This document shows positions 51,922 to 61,366 of a DNA stretch of 64,000 nucleotides, piece after piece. The number at the start of each line of letters is the position of its first letter. The stretch's first letter is position 1. The position numbers were made by a program, and so were the translations under genes. The notes below the pieces were generated by a model, which was given only the letters and a program-made list of their open reading frames with translations, did not search any database and was not told where the DNA came from. The DNA comes from Clostridium aquiflavi (GTDB lineage: Bacteria; Bacillota; Clostridia; Clostridiales; Clostridiaceae): positions 61,714 through 125,713 of the forward strand of contig NZ_JAVJAN010000003.1 of assembly GCF_031344075.1 (NCBI RefSeq), written 5' to 3'.

Positions 51922-53310
51922 ATGTCATCAGAAAATAACACCAAAACAGTTGATAAAGTAAATGAAATGTTACCTATTGGTCAATTAGCAACTTTTGGCT
52001 TACAACATGTTCTAGCTATGTATGCAGGAGCTGTTGCAGTTCCACTAATAATTGGAGCTGCTGTAGGCTTAAGTCCGGAACAACTATCACTCTTAGTAGC
52101 TGCAGATCTGTTTACTTGTGGTATAGCAACTTTACTTCAAGCTATAGGTATTGGTAATTTTGCAGGTATTAAGTTACCAGTAATATTAGGTTGTACATTT
52201 GCAGCAGTAGGTCCTTTAATTATTATTGGTAAAAGTCTTGGTATGGATTATGCTTATGGATCAATAATAGTTGGAGCTATAGTTATAATACTAATAGCCC
52301 CTTTATATGGAAAACTATTAAAATTTTTTCCTACTGTAGTTACTGGTTCAGTTGTAACAATTATTGGATTATCTTTGATTAATGTTGGAATTACTAGTTG
52401 CGGTGGCGGTGCTAATGCAACTGATTTTGGTAGTGTACGTAATATACTTCTTTCTATCTTTGTAATGTTAGTTATTCTTATATCTAATAAATATTTAAAA
52501 GGTTTCTTTCAATCTATTGCTGTATTAAATGGTATTATTCTCGGAACAATTGTAGGAGCATTTATGGGAATGGTAGACTTCTCAGTTGTTTCAGAAGCTA
52601 AATGGATAAGCTTTGTTAAACCATTTACTTTTGGTATTCCTAAATTTAATGCTGGTGCAGTATTCATGATGACATTAGTTATGGTGGTTGTTATGATTGA
52701 GTCAACAGGTACATTTTTAGGTGTTTCTAAGCTTTGTGATAAGAAATTAAATGAGAAAGATATTGTAAAAGGTCTAAGAGCAGAAGGTATTGCAACTATT
52801 TTAGGTGGCATATTTAATTCATTTCCTTATACAACATTTAATCAAAATCTTGGTTTACTTTCATTAAGTAAAGTATTTAGCAGATTTGTAGTAGTTGCTT
52901 CAGGTATCATACTTATGGCATTAGGACTTATACCTAAATTTGCAGCTTTAGCAACTATAATTCCTCAACCTGTAATTGGTGGTGCTACTACAATAATGTT
53001 TGGTACTGTTGCTGTTGCTGGTATTAAAATGTTACTTGATATAGATTTGGAAAAAAATTCTAATGTTTTGATAGTAGCGACTTCTTTAGCAGTTGGATTA
53101 GGAATAACTGCTGTACCAACTTTATTATCTCAAACACCTCAATTTGTACAATCAATCTTTGGAAGTGGAATAGTTTCAGGTTCAATAGTTGCGATAGTTT
53201 TAAATGCATGGTTAAACTATGGTGAGGCTGAAAGTAATTTTAGTGATAATTGTGATGATGATAATCATATTAAATTAAAAGATAGACAGGAGTGTAAAAT
53301 AAAAAGTTAA
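51922..53310 (+). CDS. Second NCS2-family nucleobase (xanthine/urate-type) permease
   Basis: 462 residues, about 12-14 membrane helices. QHVLAMYAGAVAVPLIIGAA (about 24-43), the ESTGTFLGVSKL block (about 255) and NSFPYTTFNQNLGLLSLS (about 297-314) are the NCS2 substrate region. NQN here, versus AQN in the first permease, points to different base preference. Short soluble C-terminal tail. Strong AGGAGG site; probably served by the third sigma54 promoter. Confidence 0.92.
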   Translation: MSSENNTKTVDKVNEMLPIGQLATFGLQHVLAMYAGAVAVPLIIGAAVGLSPEQLSLLVAADLFTCGIATLLQAIGIGNFAGIKLPVILGCTFAAVGPLIIIGKSLGMDYAYGSIIVGAIVIILIAPLYGKLLKFFPTVVTGSVVTIIGLSLINVGITSCGGGANATDFGSVRNILLSIFVMLVILISNKYLKGFFQSIAVLNGIILGTIVGAFMGMVDFSVVSEAKWISFVKPFTFGIPKFNAGAVFMMTLVMVVVMIESTGTFLGVSKLCDKKLNEKDIVKGLRAEGIATILGGIFNSFPYTTFNQNLGLLSLSKVFSRFVVVASGIILMALGLIPKFAALATIIPQPVIGGATTIMFGTVAVAGIKMLLDIDLEKNSNVLIVATSLAVGLGITAVPTLLSQTPQFVQSIFGSGIVSGSIVAIVLNAWLNYGEAESNFSDNCDDDNHIKLKDRQECKIKS

Positions 53311-53387
53311 CTATAATAAATTTACATTTAGATTATAGTAAATATAGAAAATTAATAAATATCAAATTACAAAAAATAAAAGTTTAT

Positions 53388-53430
53388 ATCAAACCTAGTA
53401 TTTTTATTTATATTAGGTTTGATTAAAAAT
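53388..53430 (+). terminator. Possible terminator after the second permease
   Basis: ATCAAACCTA pairs with TAGGTTTGAT around a 16-base T-rich loop; only a weak AT tail follows. Confidence 0.5.
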
Positions 53431-53544
53431 AAAATATATTGAAAAATAAATCATATTTTATACATAATTGCAAAATTTATACTGGGAACATAAGAATAAA
53501 TATGTAATAATGTAATTAAAATACAAATAAGGAAGGGGTACCAT

Positions 53545-54576
53545 ATGAGAAAATTAAAAAAAGTTTCATCAGTAATACTAGCATTTATATTAATAACAAC
53601 TTTTTTTATTGGATGTGGAAAAAGTAAAGAAGTAACAAGTAATGTGGATAAAACTATTACTGTTGAAGATCAATTAGGAAGAAAAGTAGAGATAAAAAGT
53701 GACGTAAATAAGATAGTTTCAAGTTATCCTATTACAACCTCACTTTTGTTAGCTTTAGGCCTTAAAGATAAACTTGCAGGTGTTGAAATGAACCCTAAGG
53801 TTAGAGAACTTTATAGGAGGATTGCACCAGAATTTTTAGATAAGCCACAAGTTAGTTCAGCTAAAAGTGTAAATGTAGAAGAATGTGCAAAGATAAATCC
53901 AGATTTAGTTATAATTCCAACTAGAACTAAAGAAATGATTCCAAAGTTTGAAGAACTTAATATTCCAGTTATAGCTGTAGAACCAGAGTCATTAGATTCA
54001 TTTTTAAATTGTGTAAAGCTTTTGGGCAAATCTACTAATACAGAAGATAGAGCAAATGAAATAGTAAAATATTACGAAGATAATTTAGAAAAAATAAAGA
54101 AAATAAATGAGAATAATACTAATAGACCTAAGGTTTATTTATCAGGAAGTGCAAATGTTTTAAGAACATGTACATCAAAAATGTACCAAAATTATATGAT
54201 AGAAGCTTCTGGTGGAAATAATGTAACTTCATCTCTTGAAGATGGTCATTGGGTAAATATATCAGCTGAACAATTGTTAGCTTATAATCCAGATATAATT
54301 TATATAGTTCAATACGCAAAATATAATGTAGAAGATGTTCTTAATGATGAAAGATTAAAAGACGTGAATGCAATAAAAAATAAGAAAGTCTTTGTTATTC
54401 CATCAGTAATAGAACCTTGGGATTATCCAACTCCATCATCAATTCTAGGTATTCTTTGGATGACAAATAATATTAATCCAGATAAATATTCAACAGAAGA
54501 ATTTGAAAAGACAGCAAAAGATTTTTATAAAAAATTCTTTAATTTAGAAGTAGATAATAAGGATATTGGAATATGA
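53545..54576 (+). CDS. FecCD-type ABC importer substrate-binding lipoprotein (possibly molybdate)
   Basis: 343 residues. Signal peptide with lipobox FFIGC (Cys24) and a periplasmic-binding domain of the BtuF/FhuD/MolA type (about 40-330; VEDQLGRKVEIKSDVNKIV, then INPDLVIIPTRTKEM). It starts a three-gene type II importer (binding protein, permease, ATPase). Relatives carry iron chelates, cobalamin or molybdate/tungstate (MolBCA). The position between molybdenum hydroxylase genes and Mo/Se cofactor genes favours molybdate, but this is inference. Confidence 0.85.
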   Translation: MRKLKKVSSVILAFILITTFFIGCGKSKEVTSNVDKTITVEDQLGRKVEIKSDVNKIVSSYPITTSLLLALGLKDKLAGVEMNPKVRELYRRIAPEFLDKPQVSSAKSVNVEECAKINPDLVIIPTRTKEMIPKFEELNIPVIAVEPESLDSFLNCVKLLGKSTNTEDRANEIVKYYEDNLEKIKKINENNTNRPKVYLSGSANVLRTCTSKMYQNYMIEASGGNNVTSSLEDGHWVNISAEQLLAYNPDIIYIVQYAKYNVEDVLNDERLKDVNAIKNKKVFVIPSVIEPWDYPTPSSILGILWMTNNINPDKYSTEEFEKTAKDFYKKFFNLEVDNKDIGI

Positions 54577-55562
54577 ATTTAAAATATTCCAAAGTGATAA
54601 GCAGTATTGTTTTATTGTTGTTAATAATTATCTCTCTATTAATAGGTAGATACCATATTAAACCAATAGATATAATAAACACCATGTTACATGGACAATC
54701 TCATTCATTAGAATTTAATTTAATATGGAACATAAGATTTTCAAGGGTAGTATTAGTTTCAATAAGTGGAGCTGCATTAGCACTATCCGGAATTGTTTAT
54801 CAAAGTATTTTTCAAAATCCTATAGTATCTGCTGATGTACTTGGCGTAAGTTCAGGAGCTTCGCTAGGTGCAGCAATTGCCATAGTATTTTTACCTTTTT
54901 CGCCAATAATAATTCAAGTAATGGCATTTGTTTTTGGAATAGGGGCAGTTATTTTCTCATTGCTGTTATCTAGGCAAATGAGAAGTAATAGAATATTAGC
55001 TCTTATTATAGCGGGAATTGTAACTGGTGCAATATCATCATCATTTTTAATGATAATAAAGTATTTAGCAGATCCATATAAAGAATTGCCATCAATAGAC
55101 TTTTGGTTAATGGGTGGGTTTTATAATAGCACATGGAAAAGTGTGATTTATGTATTTATATTAACAACTATATCAGCAATAATATTATTTTTATTAAGAT
55201 GGAAATTAAAAGTACTTACTATGGGAGATGACCAAGCAAAACTATTAGGAGTAAATGTTAAGGTTATTAGAATAATTGCTATATTTTCAGCAACTCTTTT
55301 AGTATCAACTGTAGTTTCAGTAGCAGGTATTATAAGCTGGATAGGTTTACTAGCACCTCATATAGTAAAGTTTTATGCTAAAGATGATATATCAGAGGTT
55401 ATGGGATTAACTATGGTAGTTGGAGCAACAATCCTTATAATAGCAGATACTATTGCAAGGAGTTTAACTTCAGTAGAAATTCCAGTTAGTATATTAACTT
55501 CGTTAGTTGGTGCACCATTTTTAGTTTATATTCTTAATCGAAAGGAAAATACTATTAGATGA
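54573..55562 (+). CDS. FecCD-family ABC importer permease
   Basis: 329 residues, about ten membrane helices. RFSRVVLVSISGAALALSG (about 51-69), NPIVSADVLGVSSGASLGA (about 80-98) and GIISWIGLLAPHIVKF (about 252-267) are classic FecCD/BtuC blocks. Start overlaps the preceding stop (ATGA). It works as a dimer with the ATPase encoded next. Confidence 0.93.
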   Translation: MNLKYSKVISSIVLLLLIIISLLIGRYHIKPIDIINTMLHGQSHSLEFNLIWNIRFSRVVLVSISGAALALSGIVYQSIFQNPIVSADVLGVSSGASLGAAIAIVFLPFSPIIIQVMAFVFGIGAVIFSLLLSRQMRSNRILALIIAGIVTGAISSSFLMIIKYLADPYKELPSIDFWLMGGFYNSTWKSVIYVFILTTISAIILFLLRWKLKVLTMGDDQAKLLGVNVKVIRIIAIFSATLLVSTVVSVAGIISWIGLLAPHIVKFYAKDDISEVMGLTMVVGATILIIADTIARSLTSVEIPVSILTSLVGAPFLVYILNRKENTIR

Positions 55563-56338
55563 AAAACGATTTAGAAATAAATAATTTAACTGTTAAATAT
55601 TCAAATAAAACAGTACTAAAAGATATCAATTTAGCACTTAATAAAGGTGAAGTTACAATACTTTTAGGATTAAATGGAGCTGGAAAAACTACCTTATTAA
55701 AGTCTATGATTGGACTTATGAAAAGAACTACTGGTGAAGTAATTTATGATAATAAGGATATATTAAAACTTTCGAATAAAGAGAGAGGAAAATTAATATC
55801 TTACATTCCTCAAAATTTGCATACAAGCCAGAATTATAGTGTACAAGATGTAATTCTTATGGGGATTACACCATACCTTGGAATGTTTGATATGCCAAGT
55901 AAAGAGCATCATGAATTAGTTAAAGATATTTTAAAAAAATTAAATATAGAATATTTAAAAGATAAGTATATAAGTGAAATAAGTGGTGGAGAAAGAAGGC
56001 TAGTTTATTTAGCAAGAATATTTATTCAAAATTCTAATATCATACTTTTGGATGAACCAAATACTTTTTTAGATTATGTAAAACAGCATGAATTTTTTAA
56101 ATTTATCAGTGATTTGATAAGAAAAAATAATCTAATTAATTTAATTACAGTACATGACATTAATTTAGCACTAAGATATGCAGATAAGATAGTTATATTA
56201 AGTTCTAATGAAATAGTTGATGTTATAGATTGTAAAGTTAATGGGTATGAGAAAAAATTTGTGAGTTTGATGGAAAGAATCTACAATAAAAAACTTGAAA
56301 TTGCTTATACAAAATTTGGTCCAGTTATAGTTTGTTAG
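55559..56338 (+). CDS. ABC importer ATP-binding protein (FecE/BtuD type)
   Basis: 259 residues. Walker A GLNGAGKTT (37-45), signature SGGERR (about 141), Walker B IILLDEP (about 161) and the His of TVHDIN (about 199). ATGA overlap with the permease gene indicates one translational unit. The transported ion is inferred only from context. Confidence 0.93.
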   Translation: MKNDLEINNLTVKYSNKTVLKDINLALNKGEVTILLGLNGAGKTTLLKSMIGLMKRTTGEVIYDNKDILKLSNKERGKLISYIPQNLHTSQNYSVQDVILMGITPYLGMFDMPSKEHHELVKDILKKLNIEYLKDKYISEISGGERRLVYLARIFIQNSNIILLDEPNTFLDYVKQHEFFKFISDLIRKNNLINLITVHDINLALRYADKIVILSSNEIVDVIDCKVNGYEKKFVSLMERIYNKKLEIAYTKFGPVIVC

Positions 56339-56411
56339 TATGGAATATAGTAAGTTAACATAATAAAGTTTAACATTTTAAAACTGCATAAAGGAGATAA
56401 GTTAACATAAT

Positions 56412-57227
56412 ATGAAAATTTTTAAATGCAAGAATATGAAAATAGATAATGTAACATCGCTAATACAAGCCTTAAATATAGATATTAATAAAAAAATGAT
56501 AATTTCATTTGTTGGCGGTGGTGGTAAGACAAGTTCAATATATGAATTAGGATCTGAATTAATTAAATTAGGTAAGAAGGTCATTATAACGACTACAACT
56601 CATATGCAGATGCCTGAAAAAAATTTTGTTTTAACAGATAAAGAGAATGACATTTTAAATTTATTAAATACTGAAAAGATGATTACTGTAGGACAAAAAT
56701 GTATTAAGAAGTCTGATGAGGATAAATATAGAAATCTAACTCGTAAAGAAAATACTATATGTGATAAAAATAAAGGTAGAGAAAAAATACAAGGCTTTTC
56801 AATTGAATCTACTAAAAACCTAATAGAATATTGTGATTTTTTATTGATAGAAGCAGATGGAGCAAAAAGATTGCCATTAAAAATGCCAGCAAATCATGAA
56901 CCGGTAATACTAGAAGAAAGTAATTTAGTTATAGGGGTATGTGGTATTGATGCAGTAGGTCAAAGTATTAAAGAAATATGTCATAGAAAAGAATTAGTTA
57001 CAGAGTTTTTAAATGTAGATGAAGAACATAAAATCAATGAAGAAGATATAGCTAAGATTTTATCAAGTGAAAAAGGTCAAAAGAAAAATGTTAAGTGTGA
57101 TTATAAAGTGATTGTAAATAAAGTGGACGATGAAGAAAAATTAAATATAGCTAAGAATATTTTTAATGAATTTTTAAAGCTAGGAATTAATGAATTAATA
57201 TTCACAACTTTTAAAGGTGATATTTAA
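56412..57227 (+). CDS. yqeC: Selenium-dependent hydroxylase cofactor protein YqeC
   Basis: 271 residues with a P-loop at 34-41 (VGGGGKTS), an ADGAKRLPLKMPANHEPV block (about 150-167) and a C-terminal region typical of YqeC. YqeC occurs almost only with Se-dependent molybdenum hydroxylases and is thought to act in making or inserting the selenium-containing cofactor. AAGGAG lies about 14 bases before the ATG, which is loose; an internal ATG at 56436 is possible. Confidence 0.88.
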   Translation: MKIFKCKNMKIDNVTSLIQALNIDINKKMIISFVGGGGKTSSIYELGSELIKLGKKVIITTTTHMQMPEKNFVLTDKENDILNLLNTEKMITVGQKCIKKSDEDKYRNLTRKENTICDKNKGREKIQGFSIESTKNLIEYCDFLLIEADGAKRLPLKMPANHEPVILEESNLVIGVCGIDAVGQSIKEICHRKELVTEFLNVDEEHKINEEDIAKILSSEKGQKKNVKCDYKVIVNKVDDEEKLNIAKNIFNEFLKLGINELIFTTFKGDI

Positions 57228-57230
57228 AAG

Positions 57231-57310
57231 TATAAAGTTTTAACGGAATGTGATATATGCATAAGAAAAAGTGGACTGAGTAATTAAATCAGTTCATAAA
57301 AATTTAAGGT
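57231..57310 (+). repeat. ~80-bp intergenic repeat, copy B (yqeC-yqeB gap)
   Basis: Includes AAGTTTTAACGGAATGTGAT, ATATGCATAAGAAAAAGTGG and ACTGAGTAATT. Matches copies C-F; starts 4 bases after the yqeC stop. Confidence 0.75.
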
Positions 57311-57345
57311 ATATAGTTTATAAATATTAAAAGGAGTATGGAACT

Positions 57346-58134
57346 ATGATAGTAATAAAGGGTGCTGGAGACTTGGCAACTGGAGTTGCCACTAGGTTAA
57401 AAAAATGTGGATTTGATATAGTTATGACAGAAATTTCACAGCCAACTACAGTAAGAAGAACAGTAGCCTTTTCGCAAGTTGTTTATGATGAAAAAGTAGA
57501 GGTTGAAGGGATAACAGCAGTGCTTGCTTCAAATAAAGAAGACATAAATAAGATTGTTGAAGAAGGAAGAGTAGCAGTTTTAGTTGATGAAAAAGCAAAG
57601 ATAATAGATGAAATTGAGCCTGAAATAATAATTGATGCTATTATAGCTAAGAAAAATTTAGGTACAAAGATTGATGATGCAAATATTGTAATCGCTTTAG
57701 GTCCAGGATTTACAGCAGGAATTGATTGTCATTGTGTTATTGAAACAAAAAGAGGTCATTATTTAGGCAAAGCGATATATAAGGGAAGTGCTATACCTAA
57801 TACAGGAGTTCCAGGTGAAGTAGGTGGTTTTAGTAAAGAGAGAATAATAAGAGCTACAACTGATGGAAAAATAACACCTATATCAAAGATAGGAGATTAT
57901 GTGAAAAAAGGTGATATTGTAGCATATGTTAATGAAACTCCAGTTTTTGCAAAATTGGATGGTATAGTACGTGGAATGCTTCAAAAAGATGTTAATGTTT
58001 TTAAAGGAATGAAAAGTGGAGATATTGATCCAAGATGTGAAAAAAATCATTGTTTTACAATTTCAGATAAAGCTAGATCAATAGGCGGAGGTGTTTTAGA
58101 AGCAATTCTGCATTTGAGTAATTTTAAGTTTTAG
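57346..58134 (+). CDS. yqeB: Selenium-dependent molybdenum cofactor protein YqeB
   Basis: 262 residues. An N-terminal Rossmann-like region (IKGAGDLATGVATRLKKCGF) and the conserved blocks ALGPGFTAGIDCHCVIETKRG and GAIYKGSAIPNTGVPGEVGG are seen in part, ending with GGGVLEA. EF2563/YqeB proteins are markers of the Se-dependent molybdenum hydroxylase trait. GGAG before the ATG. Confidence 0.9.
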   Translation: MIVIKGAGDLATGVATRLKKCGFDIVMTEISQPTTVRRTVAFSQVVYDEKVEVEGITAVLASNKEDINKIVEEGRVAVLVDEKAKIIDEIEPEIIIDAIIAKKNLGTKIDDANIVIALGPGFTAGIDCHCVIETKRGHYLGKAIYKGSAIPNTGVPGEVGGFSKERIIRATTDGKITPISKIGDYVKKGDIVAYVNETPVFAKLDGIVRGMLQKDVNVFKGMKSGDIDPRCEKNHCFTISDKARSIGGGVLEAILHLSNFKF

Positions 58135-58206
58135 TAGAATGTTGATATTTGCATACATAAAGCAGACTTAGAAATTTACTTTAAGAATACTAAAAAGCAA
58201 ATTTAG
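58127..58206 (+). repeat. ~80-bp intergenic repeat, copy C (yqeB-yedF gap)
   Basis: Begins within the last yqeB codons (AGTTTTAGTAGAATGTTGAT), continues ATTTGCATACATAAAGCAGA, and ends near CTAAAAAGC. More diverged than B or F. Confidence 0.65.
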
Positions 58207-58230
58207 AAGAGTATATTTAGGAGGATTATT

Positions 58231-58851
58231 ATGAATAAAATAGTTGATGCAAAGGGAAAGAATTGTCCAATACCTGTAATAATGGCTAAGAAGGAAATTG
58301 ATAATGGAAATGTTAATTTTGTAGTTGAAGTTGATAATAACATAGCTAATGAGAATCTAAAGAAATTAGGAAATAGTATGAGCTTTGAAATAAAATCCCA
58401 AGAAGTTAATGGAATATTTAAAGTACATTTTTTTAAGGGTGAAGCAGATAATAATGAATCAGAAATCTGTGAAGAATGTAATGAAATAATAGAAGAAATT
58501 AAAAGGGATAAATTAAGTAAATGGTCAATATTTATTGGAAAAGAAATTATAGGTTCTGGAAGTGAAGAGCTTGGAAAGTCTCTTATGAAGATGTATTTTT
58601 ATACAATGACAGAATCTGATGATTTACCAAAATCAATTTTATTTATGAATGAAGGAGTAAAAATACCAGCATTAAATGAACAAGTTGTAGAGCATCTAAA
58701 AGATTTAGAAAAAAAAGGTGTTGAAATATTAGTTTGTGGTACATGCCTTAACTTCTATGGATTAGAAGAAGAATTGAAAGTTGGAAAAGTAAGTAACATG
58801 TATGAAATATCTAATTATATGAAAGCATCATCAAAAGTTATTACTTTATAG
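58231..58851 (+). CDS. yedF: YedF: TusA-like selenium metabolism protein
   Basis: 206 residues. An N-terminal TusA/SirA domain carries Cys12-Pro13 (VDAKGKNCPIPVIMAKKEI), and a C-terminal DsrE-like domain (about 95-205) has CGTCLNFYGL. It is thought to handle a persulfide or perselenide and hand selenium on. It lies directly before selD, the usual pair. Strong AGGAGG site. Confidence 0.92.
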   Translation: MNKIVDAKGKNCPIPVIMAKKEIDNGNVNFVVEVDNNIANENLKKLGNSMSFEIKSQEVNGIFKVHFFKGEADNNESEICEECNEIIEEIKRDKLSKWSIFIGKEIIGSGSEELGKSLMKMYFYTMTESDDLPKSILFMNEGVKIPALNEQVVEHLKDLEKKGVEILVCGTCLNFYGLEEELKVGKVSNMYEISNYMKASSKVITL

Positions 58852-58856
58852 CATTA

Positions 58857-58935
58857 GGAAAGTTTTTAGAAGTGTGTTGATATATACATAAGTAGAGTAG
58901 ATTGAGTACTTTAATGTATTAACATTACATTAAAA
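58857..58935 (+). repeat. ~80-bp intergenic repeat, copy D (yedF-selD gap)
   Basis: AGTTTTTAGAAGTGTGTTGA, TATATACATAAGTAGAGTAG and ATTGAGTA match the family; the 3' third has diverged. Confidence 0.7.
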
Positions 58936-58990
58936 CATGATCCAAAATCAGAAAAATACTTTGAAGTAATAAGTAAGGGGGAGAGACTAT

Positions 58991-60028
58991 ATGTCAAATG
59001 ATATAAAACTTACGAGTTTAACTAAAAATTCAGGGTGTGCAGCTAAGATAGGACCGGGAGTTCTTCATAGTGTATTAAGTAGTTTACCTAAGTTTGAAGA
59101 TGAAAATTTAATTGTAGGATTTGATACAAGTGATGATGCTTGTGTATACAAAATTAATGATGATACGGTAGTGATAAAAACAGTAGATTTTTTTCCGCCA
59201 ATGGTAGATGATCCATATACTTTTGGACAAGTTGCAGCAGCTAATGCCCTTAGTGATGTTTATGCTATGGGTGGAAATCCTTCAATAGCAATGAATTTAA
59301 TTTGTTTTCCTTCTTGTTTAGATATATCAATTATGCGTGAGATACTTGCAGGAGGTTACGATAAGGTAAAAGAAGCTGGAGCAGTAATTGCAGGCGGGCA
59401 CACTATAGCTGATCCAACACCTAAATATGGACTTTGTGTAAGTGGATTTGCACGTCCAGAAGAAATACTTTCAAATAGCAATGCTAAAACTGGAGATGTA
59501 CTTGTACTTACTAAACCTTTAGGAATTGGAATTATGAATACTGCGGCAAAGGCAGAATTAATAGATGAAAAGAAAATTAAAGAAGTTACATCAATAATGT
59601 CTACATTAAATAAGTATGCTAAGGAATGTACTTTAGGATTAGAGATTCATTCATGTACTGATGTTACAGGATTTGGACTTGTTGGTCATAGTTATGAAAT
59701 GGCAAGTGGAAGTAAAAAGACGATAGAGCTTTTTAGTAAATCTGTACCAATTATAGATGGAGCATTAGATTATGCAAAAATGGGAATTATACCTGAGGGT
59801 ATGTACAATAACCTTGATTATTTAAAAGATAAGTTTGCAGTAGGAGCTAATATATCACAAGAGTTACAAGATGTATTGATAGATCCACAAACATCAGGAG
59901 GGTTATTACTTTCACTTCCAGAAAAACATGCAAAAGAATTTTTGTCAAGAATGGAAAATTTCACTCCATATGCTAGGATAATAGGTCAAGTACTCGATAA
60001 GAGTGAAAAGCCTATAATTATTAAATAA
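58991..60028 (+). CDS. selD: Selenide, water dikinase (selenophosphate synthase)
   Basis: 345 residues. Active-site Cys16 lies in SGCAAKIGPG (the Cys rather than Sec form). FDTSDDACVY, GGHTIADPTPKYGL and GFGLVGHSYEMA are SelD blocks. It makes selenophosphate from selenide and ATP. No selA, selB or tRNA-Sec is in this window, so the local need is probably the selenium cofactor of the hydroxylases. AAGGGGGAG precedes the ATG. Confidence 0.96.
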   Translation: MSNDIKLTSLTKNSGCAAKIGPGVLHSVLSSLPKFEDENLIVGFDTSDDACVYKINDDTVVIKTVDFFPPMVDDPYTFGQVAAANALSDVYAMGGNPSIAMNLICFPSCLDISIMREILAGGYDKVKEAGAVIAGGHTIADPTPKYGLCVSGFARPEEILSNSNAKTGDVLVLTKPLGIGIMNTAAKAELIDEKKIKEVTSIMSTLNKYAKECTLGLEIHSCTDVTGFGLVGHSYEMASGSKKTIELFSKSVPIIDGALDYAKMGIIPEGMYNNLDYLKDKFAVGANISQELQDVLIDPQTSGGLLLSLPEKHAKEFLSRMENFTPYARIIGQVLDKSEKPIIIK

Positions 60029-60031
60029 TTT

Positions 60032-60113
60032 GGATATGTTTGTAGTGTATTGTTATATGCATAAACAAAAATAGAGTGAGTAATTTAACTTGGAAATCCT
60101 AAAATGATTATAA
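60032..60113 (+). repeat. ~80-bp intergenic repeat, copy E (selD-reductase gap)
   Basis: GGATATGTTTGTAGTGTATT, GTTATATGCATAAACAAAAA, TAGAGTGAGTAATTTAACTT and CCTAAAATGATTATAA align along the whole of copy F. Confidence 0.75.
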
Positions 60114-60169
60114 TCTAATTTTTAAAATATCAAAATATTAAAAAACATTATAAATAAATGGAGGGTATT

Positions 60170-61321
60170 ATGGAATTACAGAAAAATTTACCAGAAATAT
60201 TTGAAGAGTTTGCAGAAGGAAGAAGAAATGCATTTATTAAGGCTAAAGAAATTAAAGATAAAAATATACCTTTAATTGGAGCATTTTGTACTTACTTTCC
60301 ACAAGAATTAGGATTAGCTATGGGGGCAGCTACTGTTTCAGTATGTTCAACATCTGATGAAACTATTGCTGCTGCAGAGCAAGATCTTCCACGTAATTTA
60401 TGTCCTTTAATAAAATCTAGTTATGGTTTTGCTAAGACTGATAAATGTCCTTTCTTTTTCTTTTCAGATTTAATTGTTGGAGAAACAACTTGCGATGGAA
60501 AAAAGAAAATGTATGAATATCTTTCAGAATTTAAACCAGTACATGTTATGGAGCTTCCAAATTCTCAACGTGAAGATGGATTAGAATTATGGAAAAATGA
60601 GATTATTAGATTAAAGTCATCTTTAGAAGAAATGTTTAATGTAGAAATAACAGAAGATGATATAAAAAGAGCTATAAAAATAAAAAATAATGAACGTAAA
60701 GCATTAAAGAAATTTTATGAATTAGGAAAAAGAGAACCAGTCGCAATATTAGGACAAGACCTGTTTAAAGTTATAAATGGAACAACATTTAGCTTTGATA
60801 AAGAAAAAATTCCAGAGCAAATTAATGAGGTAATTGAAAAGATTAATTCTGAATATGAAGCTGAAAAGAAATATGAATCTAAACCTCGTATATTAATAAC
60901 AGGATGTCCTATTGGTGGTGCAACCGAAAAGGTTATTAAAGCAATTGAAGATAATGGAGCTTATGTAGTTGCTTTTGAAAATTGTAGTGTTGCAAAAGCC
61001 GTTGATGAATTAGTAGATGAAGAAAATCCAGATGTTTATGATGCTCTTGCACGTAAATATTTATCTATTGGATGTTCTTGTATGACTCCTAATCCAAATA
61101 GAATTAAACTTCTTAATAAAATGATTGATGAATATAAAGTAGATGCTGTAGTTGATGTGATATTAACAGCTTGCCACACATATAATGTTGAGACTTTATC
61201 AGTTAAAAGATTTGTAAATGATGAAAAAAGTAAGCCATATATGAGTGTTGAAACTGACTTTTCTCTTAATGATATTGGTCAATTAAATACTAGAATGACT
61301 GCATTTATAGAGATGCTTTAG
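60170..61321 (+). CDS. Double-cubane-cluster protein / 2-hydroxyacyl-CoA dehydratase-like reductase
   Basis: 383 residues. Cysteines sit in NLCPLIKSSYGFAKTDKCPF (about 80-99), GETTCDGKKK (about 110), ITGCPIGG, ENCSVAK, GCSCMTPNP and ACHTYN. This pattern fits the double-cubane-cluster reductases (YjiM-like), relatives of 2-hydroxyglutaryl-CoA dehydratase. They hold an [8Fe-9S] cluster and receive low-potential electrons from an ATP-driven activator, encoded next. The substrate is unknown; a reductive step in purine breakdown is a hypothesis. ATG 60170 follows GGAGGG. Confidence 0.85.
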   Translation: MELQKNLPEIFEEFAEGRRNAFIKAKEIKDKNIPLIGAFCTYFPQELGLAMGAATVSVCSTSDETIAAAEQDLPRNLCPLIKSSYGFAKTDKCPFFFFSDLIVGETTCDGKKKMYEYLSEFKPVHVMELPNSQREDGLELWKNEIIRLKSSLEEMFNVEITEDDIKRAIKIKNNERKALKKFYELGKREPVAILGQDLFKVINGTTFSFDKEKIPEQINEVIEKINSEYEAEKKYESKPRILITGCPIGGATEKVIKAIEDNGAYVVAFENCSVAKAVDELVDEENPDVYDALARKYLSIGCSCMTPNPNRIKLLNKMIDEYKVDAVVDVILTACHTYNVETLSVKRFVNDEKSKPYMSVETDFSLNDIGQLNTRMTAFIEML

Positions 61322-61366
61322 GTTTTAGCAATATACAAATGTTAAGAAGATATGAGGAAATAAATT

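Noticed and set aside
58991..60028. SelD as a selenoprotein with an in-frame UGA
   Set aside because: The active-site codon is a normal Cys codon (Cys16); no in-frame TGA is needed to complete any gene in the selenium block.
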